A stretch of DNA of 64,000 nt from Candidatus Desulfofervidus auxilii. GTDB taxonomy: Bacteria > Desulfobacterota > Desulfofervidia > Desulfofervidales > Desulfofervidaceae. This document shows, piece by piece, positions 51,784 through 60,772 of this stretch. The position numbers and the translations under genes are program-made. Numbering within the stretch: position 1 is the first letter of the stretch; each line of letters opens with the position of its first letter. Where the stretch lies: contig JAJSZS010000004.1 in assembly GCA_030262725.1 (NCBI GenBank), positions 60,639 to 124,638 of the forward strand. The letters are read 5' to 3'. The notes under the pieces were generated by a model, which was not told the origin of the DNA, ran no database searches, and saw only the letters and a list, made by a program, of their open reading frames with translations.

Positions 51784-53606
51784 AAAATTTCTCCTAATAT
51801 TTTATTTACCATCTCCACCCTCCCCATAGGCGCACTAATTTGCACCCCCTGAACTAAATCTTTTACTGCCTCTAATGTCTCTCTTGCAATAGCTATCCCT
51901 TCAGCTATAGCTGCCTCACCACTTGGAGACTTAGCCATCCTTTCTACAATTTCATCAGGCACAACCACTCCTGGCACCTCTGTCTTCATAAACACAGCTG
52001 CTTTATAGCTTCTTAAAGGCCAAATACCAGCAATAATAGGAATATTTAAATGTTTCACTTGTATAACAAAATTTTCTAATGCCTTTACATCAAATATTGG
52101 TTGAGTAATGGCAAATTCAGCTCCAGCTTCAACCTTTTTTTCAAATTTTTCTATTTCACGCTCTAAATTAAGAGCCATTGGATTTACACCTACCCCAACT
52201 AAAAAGCCTGTTGCTCCATTAATAGGCCTTCCTATTAAATCTAATCCACGATTTAAATTCTGAACTAAACGTACAAGACTAATAGAATCTAAGTCAAAAA
52301 CAGCTGTAGCATCTGGATAATCTCCCAATTTAGGTGGATCCCCAGTAATAATAAGCAAATTACGCAATCCCAAAGCATAACTTCCAAGCAAATCTGCCTG
52401 AAGACCAATTAAGTTTCTATCTCTACAACAGACATGAAGTAAAGTTTCTATGCCTATCCTTTCTATCAAAATAGCTAAAGCTTGCGCACTCATACGAGCA
52501 GTCGCTCTTGGCCCATCAGGAATATTTATTACATCTATTTTCATCTCCTTTAAAATCTTTGCCTTCTCCAATATCTTGCTAGGATTAGGACTTTTAGGTG
52601 GTGTTAACTCTACACTAACAACAAATTTTTTATTAGCAATCTTTTTTGCCAATCTTGAACGCTCAGCTAAGGGTACAACTGGAGGGGTGGATGGTTTATT
52701 TAAAATAGATTCACGCACACTTTCTATCCGTATCATCCTACCAGGACTTAATGAACGTACTGCTGAACGCACTGCCTTAATATCCTCAGGTGTAGTCCCA
52801 CAACAACCACCAACAATCTTAACACCTTTTTGAAGATAATATCTTGTATACTTTGCTAAATATTCTGGAGTACAAAGATAAATCTTTCTTCCCTCTATCT
52901 TTCTTGGAAAACCTATACTAGGTTGAGCTACAAGAGGTAAAGTAGCCTTATCTTTTACAATATCTATCAGTTCCAAAATATGTTTTGCCCCTTGACAACA
53001 ATTGAATCCCCAAGCCACTATTCCACTTTTCTCTATAGGTTCAATAATTTCACTAACATGTTCACCAGAAAGCAAATGCTCTCCATCATCAATTGTTATT
53101 TCCGCTACTATTGGCAATTTTGTCCATTGTTTAATTAAATTTATAGTAATAAGAAGGGCATCTAAATGTAAAAAACTTTCTAAAATAAAAAAATCTACAC
53201 CTTCAGCCAAGGTCTTAACTTGCTCTTCATAGCCTTTATAAAAATCTTCTTCTTTAAAAGGTGGATTAACATAAGGATAAATAGGGCCAATTGTACCAGC
53301 TACAAAAAGTTCATTACCTGCTATTTCCCTAGCTAATTTAACCCCTGCTTGATTAATAGCAATAATCTTTTTTTCCAAGCCATAGTTTTTTAAATGCCAA
53401 TAATTAGCACCAAAGGTATTTGTACTTAAAATATCTGCACCAGCTTTGGCATAAGCAATATGTATATCCTGCACCAAATCAGGAGCAGAAAGATTAATTT
53501 CATCAAAGCAAGCATTTATATAAACACCTTTTCGATAAAGCATTGTACCCATAGCACCATCACAAACAAGCACATTTTCTTTTAGAGCTTCAACAAACCT
53601 GGACAT
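51780..53606 (-). CDS. bifunctional homocysteine S-methyltransferase/methylenetetrahydrofolate reductase
   Basis: I start at ATG 53606 (608 aa), which has a GGAGGA site; a GTG at 53618 is less likely. The N-terminal half is a homocysteine methyltransferase barrel (VLVCDGAMGTMLYRKG, GADILSTNTFGAN, zinc cysteines in GFNCC and VGGCCGTTPED). The C-terminal half is MetF-like (VSVELTPPKSPNPSKIL, HVCCRDRN, ITGDPPKLGDYP, FAITQPIFD). The fusion links reduction of methylene-THF to methionine synthesis. The B12 domain of full MetH is absent here. Expressed with the downstream radical-SAM and phosphomannomutase genes. Confidence 0.92.
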   Translation of the reverse strand: MSRFVEALKENVLVCDGAMGTMLYRKGVYINACFDEINLSAPDLVQDIHIAYAKAGADILSTNTFGANYWHLKNYGLEKKIIAINQAGVKLAREIAGNELFVAGTIGPIYPYVNPPFKEEDFYKGYEEQVKTLAEGVDFFILESFLHLDALLITINLIKQWTKLPIVAEITIDDGEHLLSGEHVSEIIEPIEKSGIVAWGFNCCQGAKHILELIDIVKDKATLPLVAQPSIGFPRKIEGRKIYLCTPEYLAKYTRYYLQKGVKIVGGCCGTTPEDIKAVRSAVRSLSPGRMIRIESVRESILNKPSTPPVVPLAERSRLAKKIANKKFVVSVELTPPKSPNPSKILEKAKILKEMKIDVINIPDGPRATARMSAQALAILIERIGIETLLHVCCRDRNLIGLQADLLGSYALGLRNLLIITGDPPKLGDYPDATAVFDLDSISLVRLVQNLNRGLDLIGRPINGATGFLVGVGVNPMALNLEREIEKFEKKVEAGAEFAITQPIFDVKALENFVIQVKHLNIPIIAGIWPLRSYKAAVFMKTEVPGVVVPDEIVERMAKSPSGEAAIAEGIAIARETLEAVKDLVQGVQISAPMGRVEMVNKILGEIL

Positions 53607-53683
53607 AACTTCCTCCACATGTTTTGAATAGAATGCCTTAAAATTTTATAAAAAGCAAGAGCAATTAAAGAGCTTATAAAGTA

Positions 53684-53736
53684 TTTACAAAAGTAAAATT
53701 AAAATATATACTAAAGTAAATCTAAAAATATACTAA
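53684..53736 (+). promoter_or_regulatory. promoter and direct-repeat operator of the VapBC pair
   Basis: TTTACA (53684-53689), 17-base spacer, TATACT (53707-53712). The repeat ATATACTAA occurs at 53706-53714, over the -10, and again at 53728-53736, a 22-bp step of about two helix turns, suitable for cooperative binding by a ribbon-helix-helix antitoxin. Operator role inferred. Confidence 0.6.
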
Positions 53737-53746
53737 TGAGGTAAAT

Positions 53747-53965
53747 ATGAAGAGAATAATGATAACTATAGAAAAAGAATTATTAAAAAAAATTGATGCA
53801 ATAACTAAAAATAGAAGTGCTTTTATTAGAAATGCAGTAATAGATTATTTAAAAAAAATAGAAAAAGAAAAAAAACTGGAGCAGTTAATTAGCGAGATTG
53901 AAAAAAGCAAAATAAAAGTTCCTAAAGATTTTAAATTTAGTAGAGAAGACATTTATGAAACATAA
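53747..53965 (+). CDS. ribbon-helix-helix antitoxin (CopG/VapB-like)
   Basis: This 72-residue protein opens with a ribbon-helix-helix DNA-binding fold (RIMITIEKELLKKIDAITK, NRSAFIRNAVIDYLKK) and ends with a charged tail, typical of antitoxins that repress their own promoter and neutralise a PIN toxin through the tail. The gene overlaps the PIN gene by 11 bases. A GAGG site precedes ATG, and paired ATATACTAA repeats lie over its promoter. The call is firm by fold and context. Confidence 0.85.
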   Translation: MKRIMITIEKELLKKIDAITKNRSAFIRNAVIDYLKKIEKEKKLEQLISEIEKSKIKVPKDFKFSREDIYET

Positions 53966-54359
53966 AGCATTTGTTGATACTAATGTCCTTATTTATCTTT
54001 ACTCAGAAGATGAAATAAAAAGAAAAATTGCTCAGAATATTATAAAAACATTTTATGTTATTATTAATACTCAAGTTATAGGAGAATTTGTGACTGTACT
54101 TACCAGAAAACTTGGTTACAATAAAGAAATAGCAATAATGGAGGCGAAAAGAATAGTAAAAGTTTTTGAAATTTTACCTATTGATTCTGATACAGTAAAA
54201 TTAACATTTTGCGTTTTTAAAGATTATATGTTTTCTTATTTTGATGCTCAGATTGTAGCTTCGGCACTTTTATCTGAATCAGATATCTTATTCAGTGAAG
54301 ATATGCAAGATGGATTACAGGTATATAGTAAACTAATTATAAAGAATCCATTTAAATAA
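53955..54359 (+). CDS. vapC: PIN-domain toxin (VapC)
   Basis: This 134-residue single-domain PIN ribonuclease has acidic residues D8 (AFVDTNVLIYL), E44 (VIGEFVTVL), D97 (YFDAQIVA) and D116 (FSEDMQDG). The last segment, SDILFSEDMQDGLQVYSKL, is typical of VapC C-termini. It pairs with the upstream ribbon-helix-helix antitoxin. Its stop codon TAA overlaps the pyrF start (TAATG), so toxin and an essential pyrimidine gene are translationally linked, an odd arrangement. Activity on tRNA or rRNA is usual for the family but not shown here. Confidence 0.88.
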   Translation: MKHKAFVDTNVLIYLYSEDEIKRKIAQNIIKTFYVIINTQVIGEFVTVLTRKLGYNKEIAIMEAKRIVKVFEILPIDSDTVKLTFCVFKDYMFSYFDAQIVASALLSESDILFSEDMQDGLQVYSKLIIKNPFK

Positions 54360-55069
54360 TGATAAAAAATATCCCTCTTAACAAAAGGATAATCTTTGCT
54401 TTAGATGTACCTACTGAAGAAGAAGCAAAAAGCCTGGTGAAAAAATTTGAAAGACAAATTAAATTTTACAAAGTAGGACTAGAGCTTTTTTTAGCAAGTT
54501 GGTTTAAAATAGTTGATTGGCTATTAGAAAGAGATTTAGAAGTAATGCTTGATTTGAAATTTTTTGATGTACCGCAAACTGTTGCCTCTGCTGTAAAACA
54601 ATTAAAGAATCGGGGAATTTCCTTTGCTACTGTACATGGTAATGATGCTATTTTAAAAGCAGCCAATGAAGCAAAAGAGGGTATAAAAATTTTAGCAGTA
54701 ACAGTACTTACCAGTTTGGATGAAGCTGATTTAAAAGATTTAGGGTTTCAATGTAATGTAGAAGAATTAGTACTTTCTCGTGCTAAAAGGGCATTAGAGC
54801 TTGGTTGTGATGGAGTAGTTAGTTCAGGGCTTGAAGCAAAAAAGTTGAGAAAATGTTTGGGAAACCATTTTTTAATTGTGACACCTGGCATAAGACCTGT
54901 TAAAAATCAGAAAGATAATCAAAAACGCATTGTGACTGTGAAAGAGGCATTTTTAAATGGAGCTGATTATGTAGTCATTGGACGACCTCTTAGAAAAGCT
55001 AAAAATCCTTATCAATTAATTGAAAAATTACAAGAGGAAATAGTGGAAGCACTCTCTGAATTAAGTTAA
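54359..55069 (+). CDS. pyrF: orotidine 5'-phosphate decarboxylase
   Basis: PyrF makes UMP from OMP, the last step of pyrimidine synthesis. The 236-residue TIM barrel has RIIFALDVPTEEEA, the catalytic DLKFFDVPQTV with Asp-x-Lys-x2-Asp pattern, TVHG, VTPGIRPV, DNQKR and DYVVIGRPL. It starts on the last base of the VapC stop codon and has no promoter of its own that I can see, so it seems to depend on the toxin-antitoxin promoter. Its stop codon interlocks with that of the convergent kinase in TTAA. Confidence 0.96.
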   Translation: MIKNIPLNKRIIFALDVPTEEEAKSLVKKFERQIKFYKVGLELFLASWFKIVDWLLERDLEVMLDLKFFDVPQTVASAVKQLKNRGISFATVHGNDAILKAANEAKEGIKILAVTVLTSLDEADLKDLGFQCNVEELVLSRAKRALELGCDGVVSSGLEAKKLRKCLGNHFLIVTPGIRPVKNQKDNQKRIVTVKEAFLNGADYVVIGRPLRKAKNPYQLIEKLQEEIVEALSELS

Positions 55070-56958
55070 GTTTCTTCTTCAAGTATTTCTTTTATCTTTT
55101 TAGCTAAATCAGAAATACTAAAAGGTTTTTGAATAAAATTGGCTTTTTTTACTTCAATGCCATAGCTAGCAACAATACTCTCTGGATGTCCGGACATATA
55201 AAGCACACGTATATCAGGCCTCAATGCTTTTATCCTATCAGCAACCATTTTTCCATCCATACCAGGCATAATCACATCGGTAAAAAGAAGATGAATAGTC
55301 TCTTTATAACTCTGACTTATACTAATTGCTTCTTCTCCATCTTGTGCTTCTAATACCTGATATCCACATATTTCAAGAAACTCTTTAATAATTTCTCTTA
55401 CTGCTTTTTCATCTTCTACCAATAAAACTGTTTTTGGTTTTGAAGATATTTTTTCTAAATCTTTCTTAGATATTTCCTTTTCTTTTACTCTAGGCAAATA
55501 AATTTTAAATGTAGTGCCCTGCCCTACTTCACTATATACTGTAATGTGACCTTTATGTTGTTTAACAATATTGTAAACTATTGATAAACCCAAGCCAGCT
55601 TCTGGTTGATCTTTTTTAGTAGTAAAAAATGGCTCAAAAATATGTTCTTTTATTTCTTCTGTCATACCACAACCAGTATCACTTATAGCTAGCAATACAT
55701 ATTCTCCTGATTCCCAACCTAAATCAGGAGGAACATAATTTTCCTCTAATACTATATTAGCTGTTTCTATAAAAATCCTTCCTCCTTTCGGCATAGCCTC
55801 CTTTGCATTTTTTACTAAATTCAAAATCACTTGTTTAAAATGAAAAGGGTCTATCTCAACAAACCATAATTCAGGCGTAAGATTTGTCTTTATCTCAATG
55901 CCTTCGCCAACCAGATATTGCAATTCTTTTTCTATTTCAAGAATAAATTCATTGAGATTTATTATTTTAACTTCAATAATAATTTTTTTCCCACTAATAA
56001 TTAAAAGCTGATTTATAAAATTATTTGCCTTTTGAGTTGCATTTTTAATTTCCAAAATGTATTTATGTAAAGGCGAAGTCGCTGGCAAAAAATTAAGAAG
56101 AAGCTCACTATAACCACCTATTACTGTAAGTAAATTATTAAAACCATAAGCTACTCCCCTAGCCAAACGACTAACCGCTTCCATTTTTTGACTTAATAAT
56201 AACCAATCTCTAAAATGATGCTGCTCAGTTAGAGTCTGATAAAGCCTTTGTGTTTCAGATAAATCTTCTTTTAATCTTGTTAATTTAAAATAAACAGCAA
56301 ATGCCTTTGCAGCAGTATCTAATAAATAAATATCTTCTTCTGACCATTTCCGAGATTTTTCTGTATCATCAAAACCTACAAAGCCAAATAATTCTTGCTC
56401 TAAAAAAATTGGAACAATTAAGACAGAACGAACTCCTTGTGTTTCAAACAATTCCCTTTCTTTAATAGCTTCTTGAGGAATTTTTGAAACATCAGAGATA
56501 ATAATATTTTCATTTTTCTTAAGTTTTTCTATAAACCAAGTAAAGTTTGCAACTTCTATACCCTGAAGATTTTGATGGGGAAAAACCCCTGATGCGCACC
56601 ATTCTATAATATTATCTATCTTTCCCTCCTGAAATATAAAAATATAAGCTCGACTAACTTTTGCTGTCTTTCCTAAAATACTTAGTACTTCTTCAAGATT
56701 AACTATTTTATCAGAAAAAACAAAATTAACTAAACGATTTATAGCCTCTAAATGATGAGCAGTTTCTATTTTCGGGAGTTTTTTGCCTAAGATCTCAGAT
56801 TTTTCTAATCCAATAGCTTCTATTGCTGCCTTATTTGCTTCTAAAATTGTCAAATCTTTGTCAAAAATAATTATGCCAAAAGAAAAGGCATCTAAAATAG
56901 AACTAATTAATATCTTTAAATTTATGGCTTCTTTGTTTAAAAAATCCCGCCCTTCCAT
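55066..56958 (-). CDS. hybrid histidine kinase (PAS-GAF-HisKA-like-HATPase-REC) lacking the phospho-His
   Basis: The 630-residue cytoplasmic sensor has a PAS domain (about 10-75), a GAF domain (about 85-235), a dimerisation helix, a HATPase domain and a C-terminal receiver. The HATPase has NLVKNAKEAMPKGG, SDTGCGM, FEPFFTTKK and GLGLSIVYNIV. The receiver keeps Asp561 in LFTDVIMPGMDG and Lys611. Where relatives read AHDFNNLL, this protein reads AYGFNNLL: Tyr271 replaces the phospho-acceptor histidine. It may therefore not autophosphorylate, and might act as a phosphatase, a partner in heterodimers or a receiver fed by another kinase. No membrane segment is visible. It converges with pyrF. Confidence 0.85.
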   Translation of the reverse strand: MEGRDFLNKEAINLKILISSILDAFSFGIIIFDKDLTILEANKAAIEAIGLEKSEILGKKLPKIETAHHLEAINRLVNFVFSDKIVNLEEVLSILGKTAKVSRAYIFIFQEGKIDNIIEWCASGVFPHQNLQGIEVANFTWFIEKLKKNENIIISDVSKIPQEAIKERELFETQGVRSVLIVPIFLEQELFGFVGFDDTEKSRKWSEEDIYLLDTAAKAFAVYFKLTRLKEDLSETQRLYQTLTEQHHFRDWLLLSQKMEAVSRLARGVAYGFNNLLTVIGGYSELLLNFLPATSPLHKYILEIKNATQKANNFINQLLIISGKKIIIEVKIINLNEFILEIEKELQYLVGEGIEIKTNLTPELWFVEIDPFHFKQVILNLVKNAKEAMPKGGRIFIETANIVLEENYVPPDLGWESGEYVLLAISDTGCGMTEEIKEHIFEPFFTTKKDQPEAGLGLSIVYNIVKQHKGHITVYSEVGQGTTFKIYLPRVKEKEISKKDLEKISSKPKTVLLVEDEKAVREIIKEFLEICGYQVLEAQDGEEAISISQSYKETIHLLFTDVIMPGMDGKMVADRIKALRPDIRVLYMSGHPESIVASYGIEVKKANFIQKPFSISDLAKKIKEILEEET

Positions 56959-57008
56959 TTGTACTCTATAGCATAATTAAAAGAACGTGCCTTTTTACTC
57001 AAACTTAA

Positions 57009-57998
57009 TTAATTTGTCAACCGAATTTTTAAATTTTGAAGTCTTTGATGCCACTGCCAAGCTGTCTCAATGGTAGTTTTAAAATCAAATTGAGGATGCC
57101 AACCTAGAATAGACTTTGCCTTTTGACTACTGGCAATAAGGACTGGAGGGTCACCAAAACGGCGTTTCCAGGCAATGGTTTTTATTTTTTTTCCTGTAAC
57201 TTTTTCTACCTCCTTAATAACTTCTTTAACTGAATATCCCCTTTCTGTCCCTAAATTAAAAACATCACTTTTATTTGTTGCTAATAAATATTCTAATGCC
57301 AAAATATGAGCATCTGTTAAATCTTTAACATGAATATAATCTCTTATACATGTTCCATCAGGAGTAGGATAATCAGTGCCAAAAATCTTTATATTTTCAC
57401 TATTTCCTATAGCAACATCCAATATTAAAGGTATTAAATGTGTTTCGGGCTCATGCCATTCACCAATTTCTCCATCTGGATCAGCCCCAGCAGCATTAAA
57501 ATAACGAAGAGAAATATATCTTAAACCATATGCATGATGATAATCTTCAAGTATTTTTTCTATCATGAATTTTGTTCGACCATAAGGGCTTATTGGATTT
57601 TGTGGATGATTTTCAGGAATAGGAATCTCTTGAGGTTCACCATAAATAGCGCATGTGGAAGAAAAAATAAAATAATTTATTCCAAAATCAAGCATAATAT
57701 TAAGAAGATTTAAAGTATTTTTCAAATTATTCACATAATATTTCTTTGGATCACTTACAGATTCTCCCACATAAGTAAAAGCAGCAAAATGCATTACTGC
57801 CTTAATAGGATTATTCTTAAAAATCTGCTTTAATTTTTCAGTATCATTTAAGTCCGCTAAAACAAATTTTCCCCAACGAACAAATTCCCTATGCCCATAA
57901 ACAAGATTATCAATTACCAAAGTTTCATACCCTTTTTTATAAAGCATCTTATTCACATGCGAACCAATATAACCAGCCCCACCAGTAATAAGGATCAT
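57009..57998 (-). CDS. galE: UDP-glucose 4-epimerase
   Basis: GalE interconverts UDP-glucose and UDP-galactose (or N-acetyl forms) with bound NAD. The 329-residue extended SDR protein has ILITGGAGYIGSHV, VMHFAAFTYVGES, the catalytic serine in FSSTCAIYG and the YxxxK pair in SPYGRTKFM, RYFNAAGADPDGEIGE and RDYIHVKDL. It directly follows a NusG-family gene with no gap, so it is probably read together with it. It likely supplies galactose units for surface polysaccharide. Confidence 0.94.
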   Translation of the reverse strand: MILITGGAGYIGSHVNKMLYKKGYETLVIDNLVYGHREFVRWGKFVLADLNDTEKLKQIFKNNPIKAVMHFAAFTYVGESVSDPKKYYVNNLKNTLNLLNIMLDFGINYFIFSSTCAIYGEPQEIPIPENHPQNPISPYGRTKFMIEKILEDYHHAYGLRYISLRYFNAAGADPDGEIGEWHEPETHLIPLILDVAIGNSENIKIFGTDYPTPDGTCIRDYIHVKDLTDAHILALEYLLATNKSDVFNLGTERGYSVKEVIKEVEKVTGKKIKTIAWKRRFGDPPVLIASSQKAKSILGWHPQFDFKTTIETAWQWHQRLQNLKIRLTN

Positions 57999-58535
57999 CT
58001 ATTCTACCTTTTCAATCAATGAATGATGAAGCTCCACCCTAGCTTGTCCAAATGCTAAAAATAATAAAACCCTCACCCTACCCTTATCTGAAGTCCAACA
58101 TTCAAAAATACCATAAATATCTTTAAAAGGCCCTCTTGTTATTTTAATCTTATCATCCTTTTTCAAATGCCTTTTTCGAATAATCCCATCTGGATGTTCC
58201 AATGCTTTAATCTTTTCTATTAATTCGTCCTTTATTGGCGTAGGGTTCGCTGAATCAAGAAGTATTTTAGCTACTCCGCGTGTCCATCTTACTTCATGTA
58301 AAGACTCTTTAGCTACAAAACGTGCAAAAATATATTGTGGAAATAGTGGTTTGTGGACAAGCTTACTTTTGCCTGCATGAAATACTACCACTTCCATTTT
58401 TGGAAGATAGATTTCTATATTTTTTTGACGTAAGAAAAAGGCTGCTTTTTCTTCTTCTCTATTTTTTGTTTGAACTACATACCAACACTTGCGGGTAAGA
58501 TAACTATCTTTCACATAATCATTATAATTTCTCAC
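57999..58535 (-). CDS. NusG-family antitermination protein (RfaH/UpxY-like paralogue)
   Basis: This 178-residue protein has the NusG N-terminal domain (CWYVVQTKNREEEKAAFFLRQ, YLPKMEVVV, PLFPQYIFARF, RWTRGVAKIL) and a C-terminal KOW domain (DDKIKITRGPFKDIYGIFE). The extra distance from housekeeping NusG and its place next to galE suggest an RfaH or UpxY-type factor that lets RNA polymerase read long polysaccharide operons. The start is a GTG at 58535 with an overlapping AAGGTG; the first 15 residues are uncertain. No ops or JUMPstart element was found. Confidence 0.85.
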   Translation of the reverse strand: MRNYNDYVKDSYLTRKCWYVVQTKNREEEKAAFFLRQKNIEIYLPKMEVVVFHAGKSKLVHKPLFPQYIFARFVAKESLHEVRWTRGVAKILLDSANPTPIKDELIEKIKALEHPDGIIRKRHLKKDDKIKITRGPFKDIYGIFECWTSDKGRVRVLLFLAFGQARVELHHSLIEKVE

Positions 58536-58556
58536 CTTAAAAAATCAAGTTACTGC

Positions 58557-58585
58557 TTGACCTTTAATACAAAATTAATTAGTAT
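58557..58585 (+). promoter_or_regulatory. promoter of the CysH-family gene
   Basis: TTGACC (58557-58562), 17-base spacer, TAGTAT (58580-58585); predicted start near 58592, 19 bases before ATG 58611. The 75-base gap to the divergent NusG-like gene must also hold that gene's promoter, which I could not place. Confidence 0.45.
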
Positions 58586-58610
58586 TTTAAAAACATTTAG
58601 GGAAAATCCA

Positions 58611-59300
58611 ATGGATGAAGAAAGACTTAATCAATGGTCCTTAGAACAAAAAGAAAAAGAAAGTAGAAAAATTATAAGAGAAGCAATAGAAAAATATGAC
58701 GAAGACAAAATAGCCGCTGCTTGGTCAGGAGGAAAAGACTCTACTACAGTACTTCACCTTATTAAGCAGGAATTTGGCAAAATCATTATACCAGTAGTAT
58801 TTATTGATACTTCAGTAAAATTTCCCGAAATATATGCTTTTAGAGACAAATTAGCAAAAGAATGGAACTTAAATTTAACTATTATTAAAAATGAAGAAGC
58901 CTTAAAAACAATAAAAATTGCTGAGAATAAACAAGAATGCTGTTATTTACTTAAAACTTTACCTTTGCGTAAAATTATTGAATCAAATGGTTGGCAAGCC
59001 TTAATTACAGCAGTACGTTGGGATGAACAAGAAGCTAGAAAAAATGAAACTTACATTTCTCCAAGAGAAAATCCTTCACATATAAGAATTCATCCAATTC
59101 TTCATTTTCGTGAAATAGACATTTGGTCTTACATAAGAAAATATAACGTACCTTATTGTGAATTGTATCATAAAGGTTATCGTTCATTAGGTTGTATGCC
59201 CTGCACAAAATTAGGTTCAGCTAAAGGGCCTGAAAGAAGTGGTCGAGATCAAAATAAAGAAGAAATAATGCAAAGATTAAGGGATTTGGGATATTTCTAA
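58611..59300 (+). CDS. PAPS reductase/CysH-family PP-loop protein
   Basis: I start at ATG 58611 (229 aa) with AGGGA upstream; earlier in-frame starts run into the divergent promoter region. The P-loop AAAWSGGKDSTTVLH (S39-S44) marks the ATP-pyrophosphatase superfamily, and GYRSLGCMPCTKLGSAKGPERSGR is the PAPS/APS-reductase-type C-terminal segment. The final ECGLH cysteine of classic CysH is missing, so simple thiol reduction of PAPS is doubtful. CysD-like sulfate adenylyltransferase or a sulfotransfer role for the neighbouring polysaccharide genes is possible. QECCYLLKTLPLRK carries a Cys pair. The exact reaction is open. Confidence 0.75.
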   Translation: MDEERLNQWSLEQKEKESRKIIREAIEKYDEDKIAAAWSGGKDSTTVLHLIKQEFGKIIIPVVFIDTSVKFPEIYAFRDKLAKEWNLNLTIIKNEEALKTIKIAENKQECCYLLKTLPLRKIIESNGWQALITAVRWDEQEARKNETYISPRENPSHIRIHPILHFREIDIWSYIRKYNVPYCELYHKGYRSLGCMPCTKLGSAKGPERSGRDQNKEEIMQRLRDLGYF

Positions 59301-59321
59301 CATAATCTATTTGCATTGAAA

Positions 59322-60626
59322 ATGTTTTTTAGTAAATTATTTTCTAAAAATTCCCAACACAAAAAAGCAGTTATCATTGGTCTAGATGGAACACCCTATT
59401 CCTTACTTAAAAACTTAATAAATCAAGGGAAATTGCCTAATATGGCCCAGATTTTTTCTCAAGGTTATTTTGGCCCTACTACTGTATGTCTACCCGAAAT
59501 CTCATCTGTTTCATGGACATCCTTTATGACTGGTGCAAATTCAGGTATGCATGGCATCTATGGTTTTATGGATTTTAAACCAGGTACTTATGAACTATAT
59601 TTTCCCAATTTTTATGATTTAAAAATACCTACTATATTTGATGAGCTTGGACAAAAAGGCAAAAGATCAATTGTTATCAATTTACCTTCTACTTATCCAG
59701 CTAGAGAAATACCTGGAATATTAATTTCTGGTTTTGTAGCAATTGATTTAAAAAAAGCAGTTTATCCCTTATCACTCTTATCCAAACTTGAAGAATTTAG
59801 CTATCAAATTGATATAGACACTGCTAAAGCAAGAAATGATCATGATTTTTTAATTAAAGATTTAGACAAAACTTTAAAAGTACGTGAAAAAGTTGCTAAC
59901 TATCTTTGGGAAAAAGAAGATTGGGACTTATTCATGGTGGTCATTACTGGTACTGACCGTCTACAACATTTTCTTTTTGACGCTTATGTAGATGAAAATC
60001 ATCCCTATCATCAAGCTTTTATTGAATATTATCAAAAAATTGATGCATTTATTGGCCGCATTTATGAAAAATATACTAAATTAAAGGCTGAAAAAACCTT
60101 CTTTATGCTTTCGGATCATGGTTTTACCCAGATTAAAACCGAAGTTTATATCAATAGATGGCTATTTGAAAATAATTACTTAAAATTTAATACTGATACC
60201 CCTAAAATGGTCTCTGATATTGGCCCTGGTACTATTGCTTTTGCCTTAGATCCATCTCGTATTTATATTAATTTAAAAGAAAAATATCCTTTAGGTACAG
60301 TAGAAAAAAAAGATTATGACCGACTTCGTGAAGAATTAAAAAGCGCATTTTTAGAAATTAAATATGAAGGTGAACCCATTTTAAGACAAGTATTTTTTAA
60401 AGAAGATATTTATGATGGCCCATATTTAAATCAAGCACCTGATTTAGTACTTCTTTCAAAACATGGCTTTGATTTAAAAGCTACTGTTCAAAGAAACACT
60501 ATTTTTGGACACAGTGGTCTTCAAGGTATGCATACTTATGATGATGCTTTCTTTTTCTGCGATAAAGGAATTAAGTGTAAAAATATCTTTGAAATTAAAG
60601 AAAAGATAATAAGTGTTTTAGATTAA
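59322..60626 (+). CDS. alkaline phosphatase-superfamily phosphodiesterase/nucleotide pyrophosphatase-like
   Basis: This protein of about 434 residues belongs to the type I phosphodiesterase/nucleotide pyrophosphatase group. It has VIIGLDGTPYSLLKNLI (first metal Asp), SSVSWTSFMTGANSGMHGIYGF with the nucleophile Thr/Ser, TGTDRLQHFLFDAY (Asp/His metal site), MLSDHGF and FGHSGLQGMHTYD. I use ATG 59322; a TTG at 59316 is an alternative. No signal peptide is visible. Such enzymes act on nucleotides, phospholipid headgroups or sulfates; the neighbouring CysH-family and polysaccharide genes suggest a surface-glycan task, as inference. Confidence 0.8.
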   Translation: MFFSKLFSKNSQHKKAVIIGLDGTPYSLLKNLINQGKLPNMAQIFSQGYFGPTTVCLPEISSVSWTSFMTGANSGMHGIYGFMDFKPGTYELYFPNFYDLKIPTIFDELGQKGKRSIVINLPSTYPAREIPGILISGFVAIDLKKAVYPLSLLSKLEEFSYQIDIDTAKARNDHDFLIKDLDKTLKVREKVANYLWEKEDWDLFMVVITGTDRLQHFLFDAYVDENHPYHQAFIEYYQKIDAFIGRIYEKYTKLKAEKTFFMLSDHGFTQIKTEVYINRWLFENNYLKFNTDTPKMVSDIGPGTIAFALDPSRIYINLKEKYPLGTVEKKDYDRLREELKSAFLEIKYEGEPILRQVFFKEDIYDGPYLNQAPDLVLLSKHGFDLKATVQRNTIFGHSGLQGMHTYDDAFFFCDKGIKCKNIFEIKEKIISVLD

Positions 60627-60772
60627 ATAAAAGAGAGAAAAAAATTTCCTATATTAAAAATTTCACTTAAATTAATGTAAAAAAAGTGGAAAAATTTTTC
60701 CCATTAAAAGAAAAAAAATTCATCATATTTTTATCAAAAAATAATTTTTATAAATTTATTCGGCACTTTTGT

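Noticed and set aside
58470..58610. N-terminal extension of the CysH-family protein
   Set aside because: The extra 47 residues are hydrophobic and unlike the family, and they cross the predicted promoter and the divergent gene start.
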